From contig NZ_ALWO02000006.1 of NCBI RefSeq assembly GCF_000295935.2, positions 36,651-100,650 on the forward strand: 64,000 bases of DNA, written 5' to 3'. Below, piece by piece: positions 42,309-52,007 of this stretch. The position numbers were made by a program, and so were the translations under genes. Every line of letters begins with the position of its first letter. Positions within the stretch are counted from its first letter, which is position 1. This DNA comes from Indibacter alkaliphilus LW1 (GTDB taxonomy: Bacteria > Bacteroidota > Bacteroidia > Cytophagales > Cyclobacteriaceae). Under the pieces are notes generated by a model. The model ran no database searches, had not been told where the DNA came from, and was given only the letters and a program-made list of their open reading frames with translations.

Positions 42309-43271
42309 TTGGCTACACTCAAAAAACGTTTTTCCAATCTTTCTCCACAAAAGATTGCAAACCTGAAAGTGGCGGCTCTGTGTTTTTTCGCAGCCGCCAC
42401 TTTTTGGGTTTTGAATGCCCTCAACAAAGACAATTACACGACTGTCATAGATTATCCAATTCAGATAGTGTTTGACCCAGAGGAGTTCATGCCGGTGGAA
42501 AAACTTCCAAGTAGGATAAAAGTAGAAGTCAACGGTAACGGATGGGACCTTCTAAGAAAATATTTCAAAGTAAATGAGAACCCGTTTTTGATTGAAATAA
42601 ATAATCCCTCCACAAAAAACTACATCCTTACTTCAGAGATCAGAAGAGGCTTGGCAGAATCCATCAACCCTACCAACCTCGTGTCTATGGTCACAGACAC
42701 GATCACATTCAATATAGATAAGGTAGTGACCCGAAAAATCAAAATTGAAATAGATACAACCTCTAGCACCCTGGCTAGAAATTACAGGATTGCAGGAGAT
42801 ATAGAACTAGACCCTGCACTGGTGAACGTCAAAGGCCCAACTTCCATATTACAAAAATTGGATGGGGTTATTCTGATGAAACTTGGAGAGGAAAAAATAA
42901 ATAAAAACTTCAATAAAATCCTTCCAATTGATCTGGAGGAGGAAACAGCCGAATTCCTGACTTTGGAAGAAGAAAGTGTTCATGTGAAATTCGATGTGTA
43001 TCAAATGCTCGAAGGAAACAAAAGACTTAGAATCAACAAGCAGAATTTCCCAAATTCGGTGACCTTGGCAGAAGAACCTTCAATCGTAATGCGCTATATG
43101 ATAGACGAACGAAAGGTAGAGGAATTGAAGTCTATGGAATTTGAAGCAGTATTGAATTATTATAATCGTAACAGGGATGATAGTACCATACTTATCCAAG
43201 TATCACCAAGACCCAATTTTTTGGAAAATATTCAGATCGAACCTTCCGTTCTACGCTTGAAATATGAATAA
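42309..43271 (+). CDS. YbbR-like domain protein
   Basis: 320 residues: an N-terminal cytoplasmic start, one membrane helix (about 21-36, KVAALCFFAAATFWVLNAL) and an extracytoplasmic region of YbbR-type beta repeats (for example KIKIEIDTTSSTLARNYRIA and VKGPTSILQKLDGV). In Firmicutes the YbbR protein CdaR controls the diadenylate cyclase CdaA; whether this holds here is unknown since no cyclase is adjacent. Overlaps coaE by 8 bp. Confidence 0.82.
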   Translation: MATLKKRFSNLSPQKIANLKVAALCFFAAATFWVLNALNKDNYTTVIDYPIQIVFDPEEFMPVEKLPSRIKVEVNGNGWDLLRKYFKVNENPFLIEINNPSTKNYILTSEIRRGLAESINPTNLVSMVTDTITFNIDKVVTRKIKIEIDTTSSTLARNYRIAGDIELDPALVNVKGPTSILQKLDGVILMKLGEEKINKNFNKILPIDLEEETAEFLTLEEESVHVKFDVYQMLEGNKRLRINKQNFPNSVTLAEEPSIVMRYMIDERKVEELKSMEFEAVLNYYNRNRDDSTILIQVSPRPNFLENIQIEPSVLRLKYE

Positions 43272-43884
43272 GATAAGTCCTAAGCTAATTGGAATTACAG
43301 GTGGAATTGGCTCTGGAAAAACAACAGTTTCCAAAATATTTTCCATCTTAGGTATTCCTATTTACTATGCTGATGATCGGGCAAAGTGGCTAATGGCCAA
43401 TAATCTTGATTTGATTCAAAAAATCAAAGAAAACTTTGGAGAAGAAAGCTACACTGAAAATGGGGAGCTTAATAGAAAATATCTTGCTGAAAAGGTTTTC
43501 TCAGACCCGGAAAACACAACAATCATCAATGCCCTTGTCCACCCTGCTGTAGGTGCAGATTTTGAAAATTGGGCTACTTCGCAAAACTCCCCCTATATTC
43601 TGAAGGAGGCAGCACTGCTTTTTGAAACAGGCTCCTACAAACAACTTGATAAGATCATCAATGTAAGTGCTCCATTAAAACTGCGTATCAGCAGAGTAAT
43701 GGCAAGAGATCCTCAAAGAGATGAAAAACAAATAAATGCCATCATTGACAAACAAATGCCTGACGAGGAAAAAAATAAAAAGGCAGATTTTATCATCAAG
43801 AACGGCGAAAATAAATTACTTATTCCACAGGTTTTGAAAATTCACCAAGCACTTTCTTCCCAAAATCAGAACCTAAATGGATAA
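43264..43884 (+). CDS. coaE: Dephospho-CoA kinase CoaE
   Basis: Last step of CoA synthesis: ATP-dependent phosphorylation of the 3'-OH of dephospho-CoA. The 206 residues show P-loop GITGGIGSGKTT (about 10-21), YYADDRAKWLM and the lid/substrate motif RDPQRDEKQI. Last gene of the nusB operon, coupled to the YbbR gene by an 8-bp overlap. Its 3' end overlaps a convergent minus-strand gene by 12 bp. Confidence 0.94.
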   Translation: MNKISPKLIGITGGIGSGKTTVSKIFSILGIPIYYADDRAKWLMANNLDLIQKIKENFGEESYTENGELNRKYLAEKVFSDPENTTIINALVHPAVGADFENWATSQNSPYILKEAALLFETGSYKQLDKIINVSAPLKLRISRVMARDPQRDEKQINAIIDKQMPDEEKNKKADFIIKNGENKLLIPQVLKIHQALSSQNQNLNG

Positions 43885-44115
43885 CTGAATCTGGTCAAGG
43901 TAAAACTTCATTCTACTGTGCTCTCGATTTAAAAATTGAATGTTATCTATCTTATCAAGCTTGTGGTTGTAAAAAACTTCAACGTATTCATTGTCCAAAA
44001 GGTACAGATTCACTTTATGGGTATAGTACCTTATAGCCACCACGAAGGTCCCCTCTGTGTAAAGTAATTTTATTTTTTTGTGCAATGGTAAACTTATGAA
44101 CTCCTCTCTACTCAT
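43873..44115 (-). CDS. Small hypothetical protein coupled to the TPR lipoprotein gene
   Basis: 80 residues, soluble, basic, with strand-rich centre (TFVVAIRYYTHKVNLYLLDNEYVEVFY). Family not recognised. Its ATG overlaps the stop of the TPR lipoprotein gene by 4 bp on the minus strand, the classic sign of translational coupling, which argues that it is real. Its last 12 bp overlap the coaE 3' end. Confidence 0.65.
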   Translation of the reverse strand: MSREEFISLPLHKKIKLLYTEGTFVVAIRYYTHKVNLYLLDNEYVEVFYNHKLDKIDNIQFLNREHSRMKFYLDQIQLSI

Positions 44116-45083
44116 TCTCTCAATTTAGCTAATTCCATTTCTGATGCAATATAGCCAAATGCAGACCAATATCCAGTTTCAATTACATTGTTAAATATCC
44201 TTTCAGCCATAGTTGTATCTCCTTGGCTAAGATAGTAATTCCCAAGGCCGTAGCCCTGAGTAACATATTGAAGCTTCTGGTCATCTTCAGCAGAATTGAC
44301 ATTCAGCAAACGACCTGGTTCCAGCTCTCCCTTATACATTAAGATTCTTTTGTGGTAAGCTTCATTCTCAATTATATTCATGTCCGGAGTGACTACTGCA
44401 ATCGACTCAAGTGCTTCTGCTTTTTTCCCCATTTTGATCAAAGTCATATAATACCAATCTAAAGTAGCCACAATCAGGTCATCATTATCAGAAACTTTGA
44501 TACATTCCACATAGGCGTCCAAAGCTTTTTCCCACTCCCCTTTTAGATAATGTGCTAAACCCAAATGATACCAAACATTAAATTGAACATTTGACAAAGG
44601 AATATTGAGCTTGTTGGGCATTCCATCTTCCTCAATCAAAATTTCTTCCCCTTCCATTAATTTAGAGGCTTTTTTAAAATCTTCTATGGCTTCGTCAAAT
44701 TTCCTGACAGATACAAACCTGTGTCCTCTATGTCTCAAAGGCTCAAAAGCGTCAGGATATTCCTTTATTGCTTTGGTAAAAGTCCTTATTGCCAAATCGT
44801 GCCTTCCCAGGTAAGCTTCCCTTCTACCTATCCAAATGAGGTTTTCCATGGATGGGTTTTCAGCATAACGGGATTCAGCCTCTTGCAATTCCCTGATTTG
44901 ATCATTTTGGGTTGTAGAATCTATTCTTGAGGTCAGTGTATCCCCCAACAAGCTAACTCCCTGTACAACCGTGGAATTTTCAGAGTTATAACCCAATCTC
45001 AAAGAATTAGTATCGCTCTGAGGAGCACTGCAAGAAAAAACTGAAAGAATAAAAATAAAGGAAATAGATTTTTTCATCTTCAT
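44112..45083 (-). CDS. TPR-repeat lipoprotein
   Basis: 323 residues: lipoprotein signal (MKMKKSISFIFILSVFSCS, Cys18), then tetratricopeptide-type helical repeats from about residue 70 to 310 (for example AIRTFTKAIKEYPDAFEPLR and EEALIEDFKKA-like blocks such as FDEAIEDFKKASKLMEG and WEKALDAYVECIKVSD). Likely a periplasm-facing scaffold; partner unknown. It is followed by the coupled 80-residue gene, and its start faces the NlpC/P60 gene divergently. Confidence 0.8.
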   Translation of the reverse strand: MKMKKSISFIFILSVFSCSAPQSDTNSLRLGYNSENSTVVQGVSLLGDTLTSRIDSTTQNDQIRELQEAESRYAENPSMENLIWIGRREAYLGRHDLAIRTFTKAIKEYPDAFEPLRHRGHRFVSVRKFDEAIEDFKKASKLMEGEEILIEEDGMPNKLNIPLSNVQFNVWYHLGLAHYLKGEWEKALDAYVECIKVSDNDDLIVATLDWYYMTLIKMGKKAEALESIAVVTPDMNIIENEAYHKRILMYKGELEPGRLLNVNSAEDDQKLQYVTQGYGLGNYYLSQGDTTMAERIFNNVIETGYWSAFGYIASEMELAKLRE

Positions 45084-45164
45084 AGCGTTTATTTATAGCG
45101 TCAAATATTTCACAGTCCCGATACTGCAAACGTATTATTGAATATAAAAATATTCCATTCAAAT

Positions 45165-45659
45165 ATGAATAAATCCCCAAAGGAAATCCAAATTAAATTT
45201 TTCTATTATCTGATAGTCTTATTGCCAATCTTGATTTTTTCCTCTTCATGCGCCTCTTCCAAAAAAGGAAAAAACAGAGAAGTAGACACTATTATTAGTA
45301 CTGCAAGATCCTACAGAGGCACACCTTATAGATATGGAGGCACTACCCGGTCTGGAATAGATTGTTCTGCCCTGATCTTCCATGCATACGCCAGTGTGGG
45401 AATAAATCTGCCCAGAACCTCTGAAGCCCAAAGTAAATTGGGAAAAAATGTATCAGGAAGAAATCTGGAAAAAGGAGACCTTTTGTTTTTTGCTACTGGA
45501 AAAAGGCGCAGAAAAGTAAGCCACGCCGGAATAGTCACAGATGTCCAGAGGGGTCGTGTAATTTTTATTCATTCTTCGACATCTTTGGGTGTGACAGAAG
45601 ATAATCTTGCAAATCCTTATTGGAACAAAGCCTTTCTATTTGGAAAAAGAATCCTGTAA
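45165..45659 (+). CDS. NlpC/P60 (C40) cell-wall peptidase, lipoprotein
   Basis: Endopeptidase that would cut stem peptides of peptidoglycan. The 164 residues have a lipoprotein signal (LPILIFSSSC, Cys29) and a C40 domain with the triad Cys67 (SGIDCSAL), His120 (VSHAGIV) and His136 (IFIHSS). The in-frame TTG at 45138 adds nine residues before the proper signal, so the ATG at 45165 is preferred. Transcribed divergently from the TPR lipoprotein gene. Confidence 0.92.
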   Translation: MNKSPKEIQIKFFYYLIVLLPILIFSSSCASSKKGKNREVDTIISTARSYRGTPYRYGGTTRSGIDCSALIFHAYASVGINLPRTSEAQSKLGKNVSGRNLEKGDLLFFATGKRRRKVSHAGIVTDVQRGRVIFIHSSTSLGVTEDNLANPYWNKAFLFGKRIL

Positions 45660-45786
45660 CAAATATTGACGGTTTATCGCTAAACTTTTGACTATTATCA
45701 ATTTCCATTTTAAATACTGAATCTGTAGGATTGCAAATCGCAAAATAAAAAAAGTTTAAATACAGGGATTAAATTTCCAAACATCC

Positions 45787-47365
<1,579 letters not shown>

Positions 47366-47405
47366 TCTAAAAGCTGTACTTACAGTTTAAGCAAAATATT
47401 AAGTT

Positions 47406-47654
47406 ATGATCCAATTGACAATTATCACACCAGATCAAAAAGTATTTGAAGGTGAGGTCGAAGAGGCAACGTTTCCAGGTGCCAACGGCTCTTTTCAAGT
47501 ATTGAAAAACCACGCAGCTTTGGTATCTGCCCTTGCAAAAGGTACCGTTTCATACACTACCAAGGAAGGAAAAAAAGCACATGTGATCGATGGGGGTGTT
47601 GTAGAAGTAAATGATAATAATGTAGTTTTATTAGCCGAAAAAGTAATCGGTTAA
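47406..47654 (+). CDS. atpC: F1Fo ATP synthase subunit epsilon, short form
   Basis: 82-residue epsilon subunit, N-terminal beta-sandwich only (LTIITPDQKVFEGEVEEATF, GANGSFQVLKNHAALVSAL). The C-terminal two-helix domain that inhibits ATP hydrolysis in E. coli epsilon (about 139 residues) is missing, with a clean stop and terminator right after, so this is its natural form. Lies 40 bp after atpD. Confidence 0.95.
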   Translation: MIQLTIITPDQKVFEGEVEEATFPGANGSFQVLKNHAALVSALAKGTVSYTTKEGKKAHVIDGGVVEVNDNNVVLLAEKVIG

Positions 47655-47670
47655 TTTATAAGCTAATTCA

Positions 47671-47706
47671 AAAAAGCCTCTTTCGTAAGAAAGGGGCTTT
47701 TTTATT
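47671..47706 (+). terminator. Terminator of atpDC
   Basis: 13-bp stem AAAAAGCCTCTTT / AAAGGGGCTTTTT with one G-U pair and loop CGTAAG, T run after. Confidence 0.9.
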
Positions 47707-47747
47707 GACAATGTCCAGATAAAGTTTTCATATCAAAATATTATTCT

Positions 47748-47755
47748 TACATTTG
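47748..47755 (+). promoter_or_regulatory. -7 element of the rpsU promoter
   Basis: TACATTTG matches TAnnTTTG. Start of transcription near 47762, giving a leader of about 19 nt that begins almost at the Shine-Dalgarno sequence. Confidence 0.6.
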
Positions 47756-47763
47756 CAACCCTG

Positions 47764-47773
47764 AAAGGAGGTG
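47764..47773 (+). promoter_or_regulatory. Strong Shine-Dalgarno sequence of rpsU
   Basis: AAAGGAGGTG, a near-full complement to the 3' end of 16S rRNA, 7 nt before the ATG. Other genes of the window lack such a site. In Bacteroidetes ribosomes bS21 helps hide the anti-Shine-Dalgarno sequence, so this site is expected to serve autoregulation of bS21. Confidence 0.85.
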
Positions 47774-47780
47774 TATACAT

Positions 47781-47975
47781 ATGATCATAGTCAACGTAAA
47801 AGAAAACGAATCTATCGAGAAAGCGCTTAAGCGTTTCAAAAAGAAGTTTGATAAGACTGGAGCTGTTCGCGAATTGAGAGCCAGACAGCACTTTGTAAAA
47901 CCTTCTGTTAAAAACAGGGAGCAAGTTATTAAAGCAGCTTACAAGCAGAGATTACAGACAGAAGCTAGCAAGTAA
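47781..47975 (+). CDS. rpsU: 30S ribosomal protein bS21
   Basis: 64-residue small-subunit protein with the bS21 pattern: VNVKENESIEKALKRFKKKF at the N-terminus, then KTGAVRELRARQHFVKPS and a basic C-terminal helix. Sits on the platform of the 30S subunit. Own promoter and terminator; translation start is preceded by the only strong Shine-Dalgarno sequence seen in the window. Confidence 0.96.
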   Translation: MIIVNVKENESIEKALKRFKKKFDKTGAVRELRARQHFVKPSVKNREQVIKAAYKQRLQTEASK

Positions 47976-48010
47976 TTGTTTGTTATCTTTTTGAGATAAT
48001 TCACATCTAA

Positions 48011-48050
48011 AGGCGTACCTACCGAAAGCGGGTACGCCCTTTTCTTTTTT
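48011..48050 (+). terminator. Terminator of rpsU
   Basis: Stem GGCGTACC (48013-48020) / GGTACGCC (48032-48039), 11-nt loop with GAAA, then a long T-rich run. Confidence 0.88.
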
Positions 48051-48285
48051 AATGCTTTAACAAACCTTAAAGCAACTGGTAGTGATTTTTTACTGGAAAG
48101 GTTTTAGATTAGGTTTAAAATTGACCTGTATGAAGCATTGAGGATTATGCAGCCATGATGAATGCCGTTTATAATCCCAAAGAAGCCCTACCTGTAGACC
48201 ACTGATGTATACTCGCTCTTGGGATGACTTTCGTCACAATTCAGTCGGATAATTTTTTATAATTTCATACATTCAAGTAACATAT
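48051..48285. other. Gap between rpsU and the recombinase gene
   Basis: About 235 bp without a supported gene, following the rpsU terminator. A 17-codon frame beginning at an ATG near 48155 has no counterpart I recognise. The recombinase promoter must lie here; TAATTTCA near 48260 is a one-mismatch candidate. Confidence 0.35.
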
Positions 48286-49170
48286 ATGACTGATTCTTTT
48301 ATCAATTATCTGGAGCATGAAAAAAGAGCGAGTACCCATACAGTACTTGCCTACAAAACGGATTTAGAACAATTCTCAGAATTTGTTTCTACTGCTTTTG
48401 GCTTGGAGGATATTGGTAATGCTGAGCATTCAGAAATTAGGGCTTGGGTGATTGACTTGGTAGATTCTGGACTCAACCCTAACTCTATCAATAGGAAGAT
48501 TGCCACCTTAAGATCCTATTATAAGTTTTTGATGCGCTCAGGTATAATTTCAAAAGACCCTACCTACAAAATCCGGGCATTAAAGACTGCTAAAAGACTA
48601 CCTGAATTTGTTCAGGAAGAAGCCATAGAAAAAATCCTGGATGAGGCGGTTTATGAAGTGGGGTTTGATGGACAAAGAGACAAGATGGTCATGGAGTTCT
48701 TGTACCTGACCGGGGTTAGACTTTCCGAGTTGATTTCTATCCGATGGAAGGACATCAACCTTGAAGAAGGAAGCATAAAAGTATTGGGAAAAAGAAAAAA
48801 ACAAAGAATAATACCCTTAACAAACACCTTGAAAAGGAATATTATTCTGTACAAAAAAGTATTTGAAGAAACATTTTCAAATATACAAGAGAGTGATTAT
48901 TTTATCGTTAATATCAATAAAGAGCAGGCATATCCTATGAAGATTTACCGGATTGTAAGACACTATCTTGATCTTTTTGCCCAGACTTCCAAGCGGAGTC
49001 CCCACTTGCTCAGGCATACTTTTGCCACTCATTTGCTAAATAAAGGAGCAGACCTAAATGCTGTAAAGGATTTACTTGGTCACGCCAACTTGGCGGCGAC
49101 TCAGGTATACACGCACAATTCAATGGAAAAACTTAAGGCTGTGTTTGAACAAGCACATCCAAAAGCTTAA
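48286..49170 (+). CDS. Tyrosine recombinase, XerC/XerD type
   Basis: 294-residue site-specific recombinase that would resolve chromosome dimers at dif. N-terminal SAM-like core-binding domain (about 1-90) and catalytic domain with Arg145 (TGVRLSEL), Lys169 region (VLGKRKKQR), His240/Arg243 (HLLRHTFATHLL), His266 (LLGHANLAATQVYTH) and nucleophile Tyr275. Size, lack of mobile-element neighbours and the hpf gene 28 bp downstream point to the housekeeping Xer enzyme rather than a phage integrase; XerC versus XerD is not decided. Confidence 0.9.
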   Translation: MTDSFINYLEHEKRASTHTVLAYKTDLEQFSEFVSTAFGLEDIGNAEHSEIRAWVIDLVDSGLNPNSINRKIATLRSYYKFLMRSGIISKDPTYKIRALKTAKRLPEFVQEEAIEKILDEAVYEVGFDGQRDKMVMEFLYLTGVRLSELISIRWKDINLEEGSIKVLGKRKKQRIIPLTNTLKRNIILYKKVFEETFSNIQESDYFIVNINKEQAYPMKIYRIVRHYLDLFAQTSKRSPHLLRHTFATHLLNKGADLNAVKDLLGHANLAATQVYTHNSMEKLKAVFEQAHPKA

Positions 49171-49198
49171 TAAATGTTCAATTTTAAATAAGAAAGTT

Positions 49199-49504
49199 AT
49201 GAAACTTCAAATGCATTCCATCCATTTCGATGCCGATCAAAAGCTTATCGACTTCATCCAAAGAAAAGCTGATAAACTGGATACATTCTATGATCGTATT
49301 GTTGACGGTGAAGTTTTTATGAGATTAGATAAACATGAAAAAAATGCGAATAAAATTGTAGAAATCAAAATGAACGTTCCGGGTAAAACCCTGTTTGCCA
49401 AGCAGCAAAGTGACTCTTTCGAAGCTGCAGCTGACGAAGCCGTGGAAGCATTAAGAAGACAAATCAAGAAGTTCAAGGAAAAAGTAGTCCTTGCCAACCA
49501 ATAA
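49199..49504 (+). CDS. hpf: Ribosome hibernation promoting factor (HPF/RaiA), short form
   Basis: 101 residues of the ribosome-associated S30AE fold, binding the 30S decoding region in resting cells. Family features: HSIHFDADQKLIDFIQRKADKL, then DGEVFMRLD and NKIVEIKMNVPGKTLFAKQQ. It lacks the C-terminal dimerisation domain of long HPF. The frame is open from 49076, inside the recombinase gene, but the ATG at 49199 gives the standard start. Likely co-transcribed with the recombinase gene. Confidence 0.93.
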   Translation: MKLQMHSIHFDADQKLIDFIQRKADKLDTFYDRIVDGEVFMRLDKHEKNANKIVEIKMNVPGKTLFAKQQSDSFEAAADEAVEALRRQIKKFKEKVVLANQ

Positions 49505-49508
49505 TTCA

Positions 49509-49538
49509 AAGGCCCTTTTCGGAGGGCCTTATTTTTTT
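49509..49538 (+). terminator. Terminator after hpf
   Basis: Perfect 8-bp stem AAGGCCCT / AGGGCCTT with loop TTTCGG and a T run. Confidence 0.9.
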
Positions 49539-49585
49539 AATAGAAGTCTATCAGGAAAATTGGGTTAATACAAAAATCATATTTA

Positions 49586-50764
49586 CTATATCTGAGCAGA
49601 CTTTCCAGCCTTTGTCCCAAAATAAATAAACAGCACACTGCAGGTCAAAGTCAGGTAAATCAGAAAGTTCCAATTTTGAAACAAATCAAAAGCAATTCCA
49701 AAAAGAAGCGGGCCAAGAGCTGCCAGGTAATACCCTGTAGACTGCACCATACCTGAAAGGGAAGCAGTCGTCTTTTCCATTTTGGTACGCAGTCCAATCA
49801 GAGTATATGCCAATGATACACTGGACCCCAAGCCCAAGCCTACAATTGCCAACCCGACATAATTCACCCACAGTTCATCAAAAAACAAACTGCAAAAGCC
49901 TATTATGTACATAAAACCTAAAACATTGATCAAACCTACCTGATCCTTAAATCTAACAGCTATAATAGGCGCCAAAAAGGACCCTATCAAACCTATAATC
50001 TGCATTACCGAAACCAACACTCCCGCTTCTGTAGCAGAAAGCCCTCTGGATATCATCATATCAGGAAGCCATGCAACTAAAGTGAAAAACAGCAAGGACT
50101 GAACCCCCATAAACATACTGACATTCCATGCCAATCTGGATTTCCAAACATTGACCTTTGCCACGGAATTTTCAGCATGATTCACTGCTGCACGGAACTT
50201 CAGCTGAGGTATCCACAAGATTATCCCCAATACTAATAAGCCTGCCCAAGAAACCAGGGACCCTCTCCATCCTAAATTTAAGTCTATAGCCAAAGGCGCC
50301 GAAATTCCCGATGCAACAGCTGCCAGAAATGTCATCCCTGTGGTATAGGATGCTGTGACGATTCCTATTTTGGAAGGCATTCGGTTTTTGATCAAGGGAA
50401 TCAACAGCACATTGCATATAACAATTCCTATACCCGTAAGGCCAGTTCCCAAAAACAAGACCAATGATCCACCCAGTACCCTGACCAATGTCCCCAAAAG
50501 GATCAAGGCCATGCCTAACATAAGTGCTTGGGAATTGCCCATAGCCTTTCCAATGCGGGCTGAAAAAAGTGAAAAAGTAGCAAAAGTCAGCAATGGAAAA
50601 GTGGTCAAAAAACCTGCCCATCCATTGCTCAAACCTAGGTCTTCCCGGATCATTGGAATCAAAGGACCTACAGCCGTAATCGAAGGCCTGAGATTAAATG
50701 AAATAAAAAGGATTCCAAGAAACAGCAACCAGTTTTTCTGATACAAAGGTTTTTCAGCAAGCAT
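49586..50764 (-). CDS. MFS transporter, CynX/NimT-like
   Basis: 392 residues with twelve hydrophobic helices. The N-terminal FISFNLRPSITAVGPLIP is the hallmark of the cyanate/2-nitroimidazole (CynX/NimT) branch of the major facilitator superfamily, and IPLIKNRMPSK lies in the central loop region. Substrate unknown. It follows hemH after 42 bp on the minus strand and may share its transcript. Confidence 0.88.
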   Translation of the reverse strand: MLAEKPLYQKNWLLFLGILFISFNLRPSITAVGPLIPMIREDLGLSNGWAGFLTTFPLLTFATFSLFSARIGKAMGNSQALMLGMALILLGTLVRVLGGSLVLFLGTGLTGIGIVICNVLLIPLIKNRMPSKIGIVTASYTTGMTFLAAVASGISAPLAIDLNLGWRGSLVSWAGLLVLGIILWIPQLKFRAAVNHAENSVAKVNVWKSRLAWNVSMFMGVQSLLFFTLVAWLPDMMISRGLSATEAGVLVSVMQIIGLIGSFLAPIIAVRFKDQVGLINVLGFMYIIGFCSLFFDELWVNYVGLAIVGLGLGSSVSLAYTLIGLRTKMEKTTASLSGMVQSTGYYLAALGPLLFGIAFDLFQNWNFLIYLTLTCSVLFIYFGTKAGKSAQI

Positions 50765-50806
50765 GAAGGCGTTGGCTTAAAAGGGTTCTGCTATTTGGAA
50801 TGTAAA

Positions 50807-51841
50807 TCAGGTGTTTGTCAAAACTAGATCTTTGACACACTCAACCCAAGTATCATTGGAATTGAGACTTGGAACCAAATCCCACTGTTCACCCCCAAGC
50901 TCCTCAAACTCTTCCTTATACTCCTCCCCTACTTCAACGGTAGTCTCAAGACAATCTGCTACAAAAGCAGGGGAAAACACCAATACTTTTTTGACACCTT
51001 TCTCAGCCAATTCCTTGATGATATCTTCTGTATAAGGTTTTATCCATGGATCTTTCCCAAGCCTGGATTGAAAACAGGTAAGTACTTTATCTTCCGGCAA
51101 ACCCAATTTCTCTGCCAAAAGTCTTGTGGTATGAAAACACTGACCTCTGTAGCAGAATTGGTTTTTCTTGGTATAGTTGCCACAGCACTTGTCCGAAAGC
51201 TGGCAATACCCATCCACCGAGCCTTTTCTGATCTGCCTCTCCGGTAAGCCATGATAGGAAAATAGATATTTGTCATATTCTTGGCCCTGCATCATTTCTT
51301 TACCCAATTCGGCCCAAGCCTCCAGGAATAAGGGGTGTTCTACAAAATTGGATATAAATGTAATATTTGGAATGATCTGCCATCCTCTTGCTATTTCCAT
51401 TACCTTATCCGCCACAGATCCATTAGTGGCAGAAGCATATTGAGGAAACAATGGCAGCACAATAATTTTCTTCACATTAGCTTTATTGAGCCTTTCCAGG
51501 CCATCCTCAATGCTCGGAGACTGATACCTCATGGCCATTTCCACCACATAGGTTTGGGGGTCAAGTTTGGCAATCAACTTGTCCCTGAGATCTTCTGTGT
51601 GAAAAAGCAAAGGAGAGCCCCTATCTGTCCATAATTTCCTGTATTCATTGGCTGATTTTGGAGCCCTGAATGGGGCTATTATCAGATTGACAAGCATCCA
51701 ACGGGGAATAAACGGGAAATCGATCACTCTTCCATCCATCAAAAATTCTCTGAGGTATTTCCTTACATCTCCTGTAGCTGTACTGTCAGGTGTTCCAAGG
51801 TTGACTAAAAGTACTCCTACTTTTGCTTTATTTTTGGTCAT
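50807..51841 (-). CDS. hemH: Ferrochelatase HemH with internal cysteine cluster
   Basis: Inserts Fe2+ into protoporphyrin IX to make haem (or coproporphyrin in some lineages). The 344 residues carry VLLVNLGTPDS at the N-terminus, metal/catalytic His197 in SYHGLPERQ and Glu299 in DCLETTVEV. Between 213 and 235 lie five cysteines (Cys213, Cys219, Cys220, Cys230, Cys235), a candidate internal iron-sulfur site. A TACTTTTG promoter element lies about 37 bp upstream (51878-51885, minus strand). Confidence 0.95.
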   Translation of the reverse strand: MTKNKAKVGVLLVNLGTPDSTATGDVRKYLREFLMDGRVIDFPFIPRWMLVNLIIAPFRAPKSANEYRKLWTDRGSPLLFHTEDLRDKLIAKLDPQTYVVEMAMRYQSPSIEDGLERLNKANVKKIIVLPLFPQYASATNGSVADKVMEIARGWQIIPNITFISNFVEHPLFLEAWAELGKEMMQGQEYDKYLFSYHGLPERQIRKGSVDGYCQLSDKCCGNYTKKNQFCYRGQCFHTTRLLAEKLGLPEDKVLTCFQSRLGKDPWIKPYTEDIIKELAEKGVKKVLVFSPAFVADCLETTVEVGEEYKEEFEELGGEQWDLVPSLNSNDTWVECVKDLVLTNT

Positions 51842-51954
51842 GATTGTATTTGGATGATTAAAAACTCAAATAGAACCCAAAAGTAAGTGCTTTGGTTAGA
51901 AATATCTAATTGATTTGACCAATCACCTGTAAGAGAATTCTATCGGTAGCCAGA

Positions 51955-51982
51955 AACAAAAAAAGCATCCTCAAGGGATGCT
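51955..51982 (-). terminator. Terminator of the DUF4168 gene
   Basis: Read on the minus strand: AGCATCC (51982-51976), loop, GGATGCT (51970-51964), T run. Lies 26 bp after the DUF4168 stop. Confidence 0.85.
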
Positions 51983-52007
51983 CTTAAATTACAGATTTTT
52001 AACCTGC

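Noticed and set aside
48013..48039. tRNA-like stem after rpsU
   Set aside because: Only one stem is present and it is followed by a T run; it is a terminator. No complete tRNA cloverleaf was recognised anywhere in the window.
48286..49170. Tyrosine recombinase as a sign of a prophage or integrative element
   Set aside because: Size and sequence fit housekeeping Xer recombinases, the neighbours (rpsU, hpf) are core genes, and no attachment-site repeat or tRNA was seen.
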